Assembly: GCA_023418475.1 (NCBI GenBank)
Contig: JAEZZO010000067.1
Coordinates: forward strand, 1 to 64,000
Origin: Bacillota bacterium
Lineage (GTDB): Bacteria; Bacillota; Clostridia; Lachnospirales; Lachnospiraceae
DNA: 64,000 nt
Reading direction: 5' to 3'
Below are positions 17,256 through 25,745 of the stretch, piece after piece (within the stretch, counting starts at the first letter, position 1; each line of letters begins with the position of its first letter). The position numbers and the translations under genes were made by a program. Under the pieces are notes generated by a model. That model worked only from the letters and a program-made list of their open reading frames with translations. It searched no databases and had not been told where the DNA came from.

Positions 17256-18862
17256 TTCATAATTATTTCCCGCAGCGGTAAAATGATAGGCGGTGATACC
17301 GATAATTCATCAATGCCTGCTTCCAAAAATCTCTTTGTGAGAGCGAAATCTGCCGCTAATTCTCCGCAAATTCCAACCCATATACCTTCCTTATGCCCAT
17401 CCTGTATCACTTTATCAATCATTTTCAGGATGGCAGGGTGATGAGGGTCATAATACTTATCTAACTTTGCATTTTGCCTGTCTATCGCAAGTGTATACTG
17501 TGTTAAATCATTCGTTCCAATACTGAAAAAGTCAACCTCACGCGCCAGTAAATCTGCCACCATTACTGCGGCTGGTGTCTCAATCATAACTCCCAGTGCA
17601 ACATTCTGATAGGGTATTCCCGCATTCTCTAAATCTGCCTTTACTTCTTTGATTACTGCTTTTACCTCTTTGATTTCCCATACGGATGTTATCATCGGTA
17701 TCATAATGGATAGGTTTCCATAGGCACTTGCCCTTAACAGTGCACGCAGCTGTGTTCGAAACACCTCTAGATTATCAAGACAAATCCTGATTGCGCGATA
17801 ACCTAACGCAGGATTGCTCTCTTTAGCTAAGTTAAAGTAATCAATCTTTTTATCGGCACCGATATCCAGCGTTCTTATAATGACCGGCTTTGCGTTCATT
17901 TTTTCGGCAACTGTCCGATAAATCTGAAATTGCTCCTCTTCCGTCGGATATTGCTTACTCTGCAGATAGATAAATTCACTTCGAAACAAGCCTATTCCTT
18001 CCGCATCGTTTGATAATACAGCATCCACATCCTCCGCCAGACCAATATTGGCATAGAGCTTTATTTCTTTTCCATCCTTAGTTACCGTTTTCACACCTCT
18101 CAATTTATCATACAATTTCTTCTTTTCATCTATTTCCACAAGCATTTTTTGATACTTTTCAAGATTATCCCTATCTGGATCAATTAACATAACTCCCTTA
18201 ATTCCATCAACGATTGCTGTTTTTCCATCAACATCTCCTTCAACTGCTGTCATTACCAGGGCCGGAATATTCATCGTTCTTGCAAGGATTGCCGTATGAG
18301 AGTTGGTTGAACCAAATCTGGTGACAAAGGCTAATACATTTGATCTGTCCAGCTGAATTGTTTCACTGGGGGAAAGATCATCCGCAAGAATGATAGATGG
18401 CTCCGTTAATGTAAATGCACATTCCTTTTTAGGAGCAATACTGTCCACTAATCTTTTGGAGATATCAAGTATATCAGCAGAGCGCTCTTTCATATAGGAA
18501 TCGTCCATAGCCCTGAATATCTCTGCGTATTTCCTGCCGTTTTCCCAAATCGCAGCTTCTGCATTAATCTTTTCTGTCATTATGATTTCTTTTATATCAT
18601 TCAGGAAGTCTTCATCCTCTAGCATTAATTTCTGTATTTCAATTATATCTGCTCCGTCTTGTCCGATATCTATGAAAGCCTTTTCATAAAGAGTATTCAA
18701 TTGCGTATTTGCAGATTTCATTGCATTCTCAAGCTTTTCGATTTCCAAATCAACAGAATTAATCGGATGTTTCTGTTCTGACCGGTGCTTCTCATCTATC
18801 TTTCTTTCCTTTATTTTTCCGATTGCGATTCCTTCAAAAACTGTCTTTCCGCTAAAATTCAT
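17252..18862 (-). CDS. ptsI: PTS enzyme I (phosphoenolpyruvate-protein phosphotransferase)
   Basis: The 536-residue enzyme transfers phosphate from phosphoenolpyruvate to HPr. The phospho-histidine site is GSTNSHTAILAR (about residue 190), where most relatives read GGRTSHSAI. The PEP-binding barrel shows LFRSEF, RTLDIGADK, MIPMI and the active-site cysteine motif ICGELAAD near residue 500. The length is slightly below the usual 570 residues. It starts 6 bases after AGGAGG. ptsH lies downstream on the same strand, separated by a duplicated 52-bp repeat. Confidence 0.93.
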   Translation of the reverse strand: MNFSGKTVFEGIAIGKIKERKIDEKHRSEQKHPINSVDLEIEKLENAMKSANTQLNTLYEKAFIDIGQDGADIIEIQKLMLEDEDFLNDIKEIIMTEKINAEAAIWENGRKYAEIFRAMDDSYMKERSADILDISKRLVDSIAPKKECAFTLTEPSIILADDLSPSETIQLDRSNVLAFVTRFGSTNSHTAILARTMNIPALVMTAVEGDVDGKTAIVDGIKGVMLIDPDRDNLEKYQKMLVEIDEKKKLYDKLRGVKTVTKDGKEIKLYANIGLAEDVDAVLSNDAEGIGLFRSEFIYLQSKQYPTEEEQFQIYRTVAEKMNAKPVIIRTLDIGADKKIDYFNLAKESNPALGYRAIRICLDNLEVFRTQLRALLRASAYGNLSIMIPMITSVWEIKEVKAVIKEVKADLENAGIPYQNVALGVMIETPAAVMVADLLAREVDFFSIGTNDLTQYTLAIDRQNAKLDKYYDPHHPAILKMIDKVIQDGHKEGIWVGICGELAADFALTKRFLEAGIDELSVSPPIILPLREIIMN

Positions 18863-18865
18863 GAC

Positions 18866-19066
18866 TTACCTCCTACTCTTTGCTTCATTTTTTTCAATCA
18901 ATAAAATTATTATAATAGAGAGCAGAACTACAAAAATCATACGAAATCTGTTTTCTGCTGAATTTATCTGAAAAAAGTAACCACTTAGTCCGGTACAGAC
19001 CGGTGATGAAAAGCCGCCGCAATCGATTGCCGCCATAATGATTGCAATTATCATATTCGTGTTCAT
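18866..19066 (-). CDS. Possible small two-segment membrane protein
   Basis: A 66-codon frame ends 3 bases before ptsI, with its stop codon inside the ptsI ribosome site. It has two hydrophobic stretches (MIIAIIMAAI and MIFVVLLSIIIILLI) and a basic C-terminus. There is no convincing ribosome site at its ATG. It may be a real small leader or membrane protein coupled to ptsI, or chance. I recognise no family. Confidence 0.3.
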   Translation of the reverse strand: MNTNMIIAIIMAAIDCGGFSSPVCTGLSGYFFQINSAENRFRMIFVVLLSIIIILLIEKNEAKSRR

Positions 19067-19233
19067 AGCTCTATAAGACTTTTATTTCTTTCCTGTGCAA
19101 TTCCATTTAGCAAACATTTATAAAGTAGAATTAGGAATTACAAATTATTAGGAAAGAACCCTGGAATGAATACTTTTGTGCTCCTTGCGGGGGCTTTCTT
19201 CTTGTAAAAGTTCTTATTTTACAATATCCGGCT

Positions 19234-19282
19234 CTTCATCCTATCTTTCACATTATCATCATTAAAGATTGTAAGGATGAAG
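19234..19282. repeat. Inverted repeat beyond the serine hydrolase gene
   Basis: CTTCATCC at 19234-19241 pairs with GGATGAAG at 19275-19282, and ATCTTT/AAAGAT pair inside it. No T-run follows on either strand, so termination is uncertain. Confidence 0.35.
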
Positions 19283-19311
19283 TATCCATTCGCTTTTTCT
19301 GGAAGTTATTC

Positions 19312-20280
19312 TTAACTAGTGAGTAACATAGGTTCAATATATTCTCTGATCAGCTTAAGTCTGTCTTTTGCAGAAGGATCCATATATGAAGCTATTGATA
19401 CTACCATATTCTTCTCTGTATTGATATAGATCACATTTCCGCCATCCCCCAGCGCTGCATAGCTCTTCTCTTTATCGTCAATAATCCACCATAAATAGCC
19501 ATAGGCCAGCTGTCCCCACCTGCTATGTTCCTTTGTGCTTTCCATAATCCACCCTACCGGTACGATTTGTTTTCCCATCCATTTTCCGCCGTCCAGGTAT
19601 AATTGGCCTATTTTAGCCATATCCGCTGTCGTTAAGGCAAGTCCCCAGCCTGCCGTATTTATTCCTTGCGGATCGGCAACCCAACCACTATAATTTTTTT
19701 TGTGATACCAGGCAAGCTGCTCTTCTTCATTCTGAAAAACCACATTGCCGTCAACAGAGATACCCAGTGGTGAGAAGAGATATTCTGTTGCGAAATCAAG
19801 AACAGATTGCCCTGTTGCTTTTACTAGAATTCCCGAAAAAATATCCGGTCCGATTAGAGGAGCATATCGGAATTCACCTATTGCTGCGTTACCGCCTAAT
19901 AAATCCAGAGCAGCCCTGACCCAGTTATTACTTGTAAAATATTCCATATAAGATTCCTGCTCATACTTATACGGAGCTGTCATTGTCAGCATATCCTTCA
20001 GTGTAATATTCTGTATTGTTTTCTCTCCTTCTTTCACTACATAATCAGGATAATAATCTAAAATTTTCTGTTGGATACTGTTAATATAACCTTTATCAAT
20101 TGCAATACCAATTAATATCGAGATAATACTTTTTGTGACAGAGAAAATATGCAAGCCGGTGGCAGAAGTACATTCATTAAAATAGTTCTCATATACTGTT
20201 TTACCATCCTTTTTTACAATGATACCTCCAATATTGTCATAGTCTTTGATGATCTTATCCATCTGCATTTCAAAGTTCAC
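19312..20280 (-). CDS. Serine hydrolase of the class C beta-lactamase family
   Basis: The 322-residue protein has the SxxK nucleophile motif SVTKS (about residues 47-51) and the downstream LAYGYLWW region typical of the beta-lactamase/DD-peptidase esterase fold. There is no signal peptide, so it is probably a cytoplasmic esterase or amidase rather than an antibiotic resistance enzyme. The start is GTG at 20280, 7 bases after GGGAGGT. It lies downstream of the AraC/GyrI regulator on the same strand (65 bases apart), which may control it. Confidence 0.85.
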   Translation of the reverse strand: MNFEMQMDKIIKDYDNIGGIIVKKDGKTVYENYFNECTSATGLHIFSVTKSIISILIGIAIDKGYINSIQQKILDYYPDYVVKEGEKTIQNITLKDMLTMTAPYKYEQESYMEYFTSNNWVRAALDLLGGNAAIGEFRYAPLIGPDIFSGILVKATGQSVLDFATEYLFSPLGISVDGNVVFQNEEEQLAWYHKKNYSGWVADPQGINTAGWGLALTTADMAKIGQLYLDGGKWMGKQIVPVGWIMESTKEHSRWGQLAYGYLWWIIDDKEKSYAALGDGGNVIYINTEKNMVVSIASYMDPSAKDRLKLIREYIEPMLLTS

Positions 20281-20345
20281 TTCTAAAACCTCCCTGTTTT
20301 CTGAAATACTAATATCTGCTTATATCTCATTTCATTTACAGCATA

Positions 20346-21275
20346 TTAGAAATGAATGGGCTCAATCGGAACATAGATATCTACCTCATGGACCGGACTC
20401 ACATCGGCAGGCGGAACGCTTCGATACACCTCAAAGGGATTGTAGTCTCTGGGAACATACCCACTGCCCCATATCCACTCGCGGTACATATAATTCCATG
20501 CATCAAGATACTGCTCCTGCTGCATCTTGAAATGTCCGACTGCGTACAGACCTCCTTCTAATATCATCCTTCCAAGGCTTCCGTTTTCCCTAATCCGAAT
20601 GTCCTCCGGTACCGTCAGACACAGACTGGTCCGAAACTGGCTTTTCTCTCCAAATTCCGGGTTATCATGATACATGGCTAGTACCCAGTTCTGTCCCTTT
20701 GCCAAAAGGCCCTGCTGCTTAGCCTGTTCAAATAATTCCTGTATCAGATGAGGATACTCGTTTGCCAATGTTTCATAGGTACCTGTATGTCTCACGTAAG
20801 CAACCTGTTTTTCTTCAAGGTTTTCTATTGTTATCTTTCCGGTAACCGGAAAATGATTGTCTGCCCGTTCTTTCTTTGCTGTGTTTTTATTGTACTCTGA
20901 CAGCAGAAACGAAGCTTTGCAATTCTTGCTATATTCCTTCCTGTAACTACTTGGACTTATCCCATAAAAATTACGAAAGGCACGGGAAAATACGGCCGAA
21001 TCCGTGAATCCGAGTTCATAAGCGATATCCGTCATGTTTTTGTCACCCCTGTGTGCCAGCAAAAACTGTGCTCTCTCCATTCGAATTCGGTTCACATAAT
21101 GAGCTAACGGTTCCTGCAATATACCCTGAAAAATACGGCTAAAATGAAACTTCGAGAATCCGGCAGCCTCAGAAAGCTCCGTAATCGATAACGTTTTCTC
21201 TATATGATTTTCAATATAATCCTGTATCTTATGAATTCTTCGCAGGTACTCTTCCTGGCATTTCTGATCCGGCAT
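20346..21275 (-). CDS. AraC family regulator with GyrI-like ligand domain
   Basis: The 309-residue protein has an N-terminal AraC double helix-turn-helix (about residues 10-112; LSITELSEAAGFSKFHFSRIF and MTDIAYELGFTDSAVFSRAF). A GyrI/SOUL-type effector-binding domain (about 150-309; KQVAYVRHTGTYETL) follows, the Rob/BltR-like layout that binds hydrophobic cations or other small molecules. It is upstream of the serine hydrolase gene and divergent from the glycan operon. A second regulator of the same layout is at 50363-51268. Confidence 0.9.
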   Translation of the reverse strand: MPDQKCQEEYLRRIHKIQDYIENHIEKTLSITELSEAAGFSKFHFSRIFQGILQEPLAHYVNRIRMERAQFLLAHRGDKNMTDIAYELGFTDSAVFSRAFRNFYGISPSSYRKEYSKNCKASFLLSEYNKNTAKKERADNHFPVTGKITIENLEEKQVAYVRHTGTYETLANEYPHLIQELFEQAKQQGLLAKGQNWVLAMYHDNPEFGEKSQFRTSLCLTVPEDIRIRENGSLGRMILEGGLYAVGHFKMQQEQYLDAWNYMYREWIWGSGYVPRDYNPFEVYRSVPPADVSPVHEVDIYVPIEPIHF

Positions 21276-21647
21276 ACGCTTCTCCTTGTTTTTTGTTTCT
21301 TTCAGTATAACAGATCTGTTAATTTATTACGAAGCAATATTTATCACTTTCCAGTTTCTTTGATAGACACTGAGGGTTCACAAATCGGTGAAATTCTGTC
21401 TTATTGTTATTCACAGCCCGCCAGAAATCTGAACGACATATACCGTTCGTATTTTCGATCAGAAATATTACAAAAATCCGATATATTGAGCAAAATTGGA
21501 TCGTTTGTGTTTCAACAGTTACTATATTACTTAATAAATTCGCACTTTCAGTAAATTTTTCACATTTTTTACACAGCCATAACTTTTTCATTTTAGAAAA
21601 ATGATATAATCAAAAAAAATAAAACGCTTAACAGATTGGGGAACTGA
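21276..21647. other. AT-rich divergent intergenic region
   Basis: This 372-base space separates the AraC regulator from the glycan operon. A TATAAT box at 21605-21610 is well placed for the operon (38 bases before the start codon), though I see no good -35 box 17 bases upstream of it. No gene, repeat or strong hairpin was recognised in the rest. Confidence 0.5.
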
Positions 21648-23447
21648 ATGGGAAAGGATATTGTAAAAAAGTTCAAGAAAAAAATATTTCATCTCTTAAC
21701 AAGCGGTAATGCTGATATTGCTTTTTACACAGAAGCCTATGTTGCTGCTAATAAAGAGTGGGTAATGAAAAGACCTGTTCTATTTGCAATAAATCTAATG
21801 AAGATTAATTTCTACTGTCTTATTCTTCATAAAAATTATTCTATTAAGGAATTGGTTCCGGGGAGGAAATGTATCGCCAGAATTCATAGACGCCCGAAAG
21901 TATACCAATACTCTACAGAGCTTATGAAGTACCCTTATATCATAACAGATATTTTTCATTCCCTGCTGGAGCTTTCCGAAGAGTTTGACACTATCTATCG
22001 TAAAATCGAGAAAACATATAATTTGCCGGGTTTTTATGAACTTCGCTGCAAAAAAGATAATAATTTCAGATCAATAACAAGCATTTATGAAGAGATCTCA
22101 AAGGATCTATCTGTTACCCTATCGAAGGATATCGAAATAGATATGGTAAAGAAGCATCTTGTGTTAAATCCCTATTTAAAGAAAGCTTTCGAAATAGCAT
22201 CCTATAACAGCTCAACTGTCGTGGGAATTCTTGAGACCAGCTATTCCAAAGAAGATATGGAAGATATTCTAAACGATTTCTCCATTAATTTTACCGAGAT
22301 CTATGTTTCAAATGAGAAGGGACTTTCCTTTGCTAAAATGAGAAATGTATTTATAAAGCAACATAAACAGGCAAATGACAATCCGGAAGAACTGTTTGTA
22401 ATCGTCAGCGCGAATTATAAAAAAGCATTCCAATATTCGGGAAGATATAAATTCACGAGTAAATATTATCGCTCCTCGAAAGAGATTATGAGAAGTATCT
22501 CTCTTCCCCCTCTGACGGATAACTTCAAGGAAGTCTACCAGACGATTACAGGTATTGAATTGTTCGGCGGAATGTATCATCACAAAAATATATATGAGAT
22601 TACTTATCTATATATTGCCCCTGCTGTTTATGCTTTTATGGAAAAAACGTATCAGATGGCCGCAAAAAACGAAGCCCGTGTGATTGCTTTGTGTGATCCG
22701 GAAAGTATCTTTGCAACACTTTATACGAAATTCTTTGGTACATTGGATACCTGCATCTGGTCAGGATTTGCCGGCTCCATTCCTGTAACTTGGGAGGATT
22801 GGAGTGCCTTAATCGAAGATAATCCTTTCATTAAGACCTCACCCGCAGATCGTATTGCACATTCCTTAGGATTTTCATTTCACAATCAGTTGTTAAAAGA
22901 CTGTAAAGAGGAATTTATCACAGAAGCTATGGTAAATTCCAGATCAAAGTATAAAGAGGGTATCCTGCAGTATTTGAAACCGCATCTTGGAAAGGAAGAA
23001 AAAGTGTTCGTTGTGGATCCTATGCCCGGATTATATTCCTTGGATCATTTTGTAAGCTATTGCAAAGAAATTAATCCGCATTTGGAAACTGGGAAGCTTT
23101 CTATAAGTCAATTCCTGAATATGGATAAGGATGAACTTTATATATTCCATAGAATATTTCAAATGGATACACCGCTTATCATGGGGATTTATAGTGACGC
23201 TGCAAATGACTGTACAGATCCTGCCACCCCTATAAAAGAAATCACCTTCCTACAGCCTAAATTGATGGATGAGATAAAAAAGGAAATAATTAATCAAGCA
23301 TTACAGGACTATTGCCGTTCTTTTGTATCCTATCAACGTAAAAATCCGCATCTTGAGATATACCCTTCCGATATTAATATGATCCTCAATCATTCCAAAG
23401 AAGGGTTAGTTTTACTAGAAGAAGAACTGGGAGGATATATCGAATGA
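21648..23447 (+). CDS. HAD-like (COG5610-type) protein of glycan operon
   Basis: The 599-residue protein has no strong motif. Residues about 190-300 (VVGILETSYSKEDMEDILNDF, then IYVSNEKGLSF and later ISANYKKA-like text) follow the pattern of the polysaccharide-linked HAD superfamily proteins. In those, SDMYL and a following SSEYG block precede an IGDN motif. The catalytic Asp residues of the HAD fold are not evident here (LETSYS in place of SDMYL, and VSANYKKA in place of GDN). It may therefore be a degenerate or structural HAD-like subunit. It is first in a four-gene overlapping operon with a transferase, a CMP-sugar synthetase and an aldolase. The family assignment is tentative. Confidence 0.6.
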   Translation: MGKDIVKKFKKKIFHLLTSGNADIAFYTEAYVAANKEWVMKRPVLFAINLMKINFYCLILHKNYSIKELVPGRKCIARIHRRPKVYQYSTELMKYPYIITDIFHSLLELSEEFDTIYRKIEKTYNLPGFYELRCKKDNNFRSITSIYEEISKDLSVTLSKDIEIDMVKKHLVLNPYLKKAFEIASYNSSTVVGILETSYSKEDMEDILNDFSINFTEIYVSNEKGLSFAKMRNVFIKQHKQANDNPEELFVIVSANYKKAFQYSGRYKFTSKYYRSSKEIMRSISLPPLTDNFKEVYQTITGIELFGGMYHHKNIYEITYLYIAPAVYAFMEKTYQMAAKNEARVIALCDPESIFATLYTKFFGTLDTCIWSGFAGSIPVTWEDWSALIEDNPFIKTSPADRIAHSLGFSFHNQLLKDCKEEFITEAMVNSRSKYKEGILQYLKPHLGKEEKVFVVDPMPGLYSLDHFVSYCKEINPHLETGKLSISQFLNMDKDELYIFHRIFQMDTPLIMGIYSDAANDCTDPATPIKEITFLQPKLMDEIKKEIINQALQDYCRSFVSYQRKNPHLEIYPSDINMILNHSKEGLVLLEEELGGYIE

Positions 23448-25075
23448 TTTTATATCATGCTTCAACCTCATATCACGTATTATGCTGTATCGTACATAAA
23501 TTAGCATATCACAAAGAGGATAAAGCTACCTTTATGATTGTTGAACATATGCTTCCGAAAAATGAGCTGGAAGCTTTTATTGTTAAGTTAAATTCTTTCT
23601 CCTGGTTTGATGAAATCATACCCGTACCAGAAGGAACCTTCCGGCTTTGTCATGGAAAAACTTTGGATCTACGCAGTACGGAACTTGATATTCTCGAAGT
23701 TATTAATAATATCTGCGATGAGGTAGATAAATGGCATCCAGCCGGTTTCCATCAATATCAGGATATCTATATAGCATCTGACCAGTGGTCGGTAGGTGTT
23801 TATTTATTATATCATAAGATTGCACATCATTACTTTGAAGATGCCAGTGGAATGCTGGGAGATATGGAACGATATCTTACCATAATAAGAGAACTTAATT
23901 TATCGAATTATATCCTCAGTAACTATTTGCAAGGCGTAGGAAGAAGTGAATCAGCCGTAGAAAAATTATGTGATATAAAAAATCAACCGGAAGGTTTTTT
24001 TGATGAAAAGGCTGTTGATTTTTCTATCTACAAGTTGATTAACGCTATGTCACCCTCGTTAATAGAAGAAATTCTCCTATTGTACAATGCGAAACGATAT
24101 ACCATCAGCAGTACCGAAAAAGTTGTTGTTTATATGACGCAGTTTTTAAGAACCATCACCGTTAAGAATCTTGATGTACAGGAACGCATCACTACTCTTT
24201 TGCTCGACTATTTTGCAAAGGGACGTACTGTTATTATCAAACCACATCCAAAGGATAGATGGATTGATTATAAAAGATTATTACCGGGTGCGATTATTTT
24301 GGATAATTCTCTTCCCTCAGAGCTGCTGCCTTTTGTTTTAGAAGGGGATATCGATTTGGTTCTCACCGCCAGCTCCACATCTGTTGGAGGTATGTCCCAT
24401 ATATCCAGCAGCACCATCAGCTTTGGTACGGAAATCGAGTTTCATTATGAAAGGCTTCATAAATTATATATGGCTGCCAAAGTAATTCATACTATTTTCG
24501 AGGGACAAGAACTCATTACCCGCAATATAAAACGAAGTCACCTGGAGCACTTCCTGTCCTTGTATTCCATTGATCTTAACGTTAAAAGTCCGGATCATGG
24601 TACGATCTATATTGACGGAGGGCAGCCTATGATCTGGGAAACAGGCGATCCTTATTATATCTCAAATCCACAATCCGATATTCTGATCTTTTTAAATTTT
24701 AATGAAGCTTATACCTTTTTAGCAAATCCTGCATTGGATCACACTTATTTTATCGTATTGAAAGACAAATTGAATGGAAAGAACGAATTCTGGATCTATT
24801 GTGAAAACGAAAAGGTAAGGAGAAAAATTATGTCAATCAAGGAAAAAACACGATTATACTATTCCGGAACAGAATTAGAAATCAACAGTGAGGAAGCAAC
24901 CACCCTTTTAATCATAAATGGAAAAATGAGAGCCTTACAATATGCATTAAGGCAAAAGGAAAAAGAAGAACAAAATCAGGCACTCTATAAAATGAATGAT
25001 TTGTTAAAGCTATATCAGGAAGAAGAAGCTTTAAAACACATCTTATTAGAAGAAGAGGGAATTTTATATGAATAA
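23444..25075 (+). CDS. Polysialyltransferase/GT52-like glycosyltransferase (putative)
   Basis: The 543-residue protein begins MILYHASTSYHVLCC, the N-terminal style of sialyltransferase-like (POLYST/GT52) proteins. Near residue 265 it has TVIIKPHPKDRW, and later LPSELLPF and LVLTASSTSVGGMS, which match the KPHP, (I)PxE and TxxSS blocks of that group. These enzymes use CMP-activated nonulosonic acids, and the next gene encodes a CMP-sugar synthetase. The C-terminal 180 residues are unassigned. The start overlaps the upstream stop codon (ATGA). It is probably a cytoplasmic enzyme building a surface glycan. Confidence 0.65.
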   Translation: MILYHASTSYHVLCCIVHKLAYHKEDKATFMIVEHMLPKNELEAFIVKLNSFSWFDEIIPVPEGTFRLCHGKTLDLRSTELDILEVINNICDEVDKWHPAGFHQYQDIYIASDQWSVGVYLLYHKIAHHYFEDASGMLGDMERYLTIIRELNLSNYILSNYLQGVGRSESAVEKLCDIKNQPEGFFDEKAVDFSIYKLINAMSPSLIEEILLLYNAKRYTISSTEKVVVYMTQFLRTITVKNLDVQERITTLLLDYFAKGRTVIIKPHPKDRWIDYKRLLPGAIILDNSLPSELLPFVLEGDIDLVLTASSTSVGGMSHISSSTISFGTEIEFHYERLHKLYMAAKVIHTIFEGQELITRNIKRSHLEHFLSLYSIDLNVKSPDHGTIYIDGGQPMIWETGDPYYISNPQSDILIFLNFNEAYTFLANPALDHTYFIVLKDKLNGKNEFWIYCENEKVRRKIMSIKEKTRLYYSGTELEINSEEATTLLIINGKMRALQYALRQKEKEEQNQALYKMNDLLKLYQEEEALKHILLEEEGILYE

Positions 25076-25745
25076 TGTAGTAGCCTTTGTACCCATTAAA
25101 ATGAATAACGAAAGACTTCAAGGTAAAAATACCAAAGCATTTACCAACGGAAAACCGCTCCTTCATTATATTTTTGAAACTTTAAAAAAAGTAAATGGTA
25201 TTGATGAAATCTATGTATATTGCAGTAATCCCTTAATTAAGGAATATCTGCCGGAGGGTATAAAATATTTAACAAGAAGTGAAGCACTCGATCGTAAAGA
25301 TACCCTTATATTGGATGTACTTCGTGCTTTTGCGATGGATATAAAATCAAAATATTATGTCCTTGCGCATGCTACTGCCCCCTTTTTAAGCGAACATACG
25401 ATTAGTAATGCACTTGCTATGGTGCTAAGCGGCAGCTATGATTCTGCGCTCAGTGTAGTTGAGTTAAAAGAATTTCTATGGAAGAATAGCAAACCCATGA
25501 ATTTTGATCTGCACAAGGTAATGAAAACGCAGGATCTGGAGTCAATTTATGCGGAAACCACCGGTTTATATATCTATTCCTCCGATCTAATTCTGAGGGA
25601 AAGCCGAAGAACCGGTAATAACCCTTATCTTGCAATTGTGGATAAAGTAGAAGCAACTGATATCAATGAACCAATTGATTTCGAAATTGCAAACGCTATT
25701 TTTATGGAACGTCAAAAACTTACTGGAAATGAGAGGACTCAATGA
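25068..25745 (+). CDS. CMP-nonulosonate-type cytidylyltransferase
   Basis: The 225-residue protein belongs to the NeuA/CMP-N-acylneuraminate synthetase family. The nucleotide loop reads FVPIKMNNERLQGKNTKAF (residues 7-25), a variant of the common P-A-R...LPGKN form. The middle has HATAPFLSEHTI (compare QPTSPL) and the end EATDINEPIDFEIA, all at the family positions. It activates a keto-acid sugar with CTP. The changed loop, with the usual Arg replaced by Lys, suggests an unusual substrate. It overlaps the upstream gene by 8 bases and the downstream one by 4. Confidence 0.85.
   Translation: MNNVVAFVPIKMNNERLQGKNTKAFTNGKPLLHYIFETLKKVNGIDEIYVYCSNPLIKEYLPEGIKYLTRSEALDRKDTLILDVLRAFAMDIKSKYYVLAHATAPFLSEHTISNALAMVLSGSYDSALSVVELKEFLWKNSKPMNFDLHKVMKTQDLESIYAETTGLYIYSSDLILRESRRTGNNPYLAIVDKVEATDINEPIDFEIANAIFMERQKLTGNERTQ

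Noticed and set aside
19312..20280. Beta-lactamase resistance gene
   Set aside because: There is no signal peptide. The fold covers many esterases and peptidases, and the neighbouring gene does not suggest antibiotic resistance.
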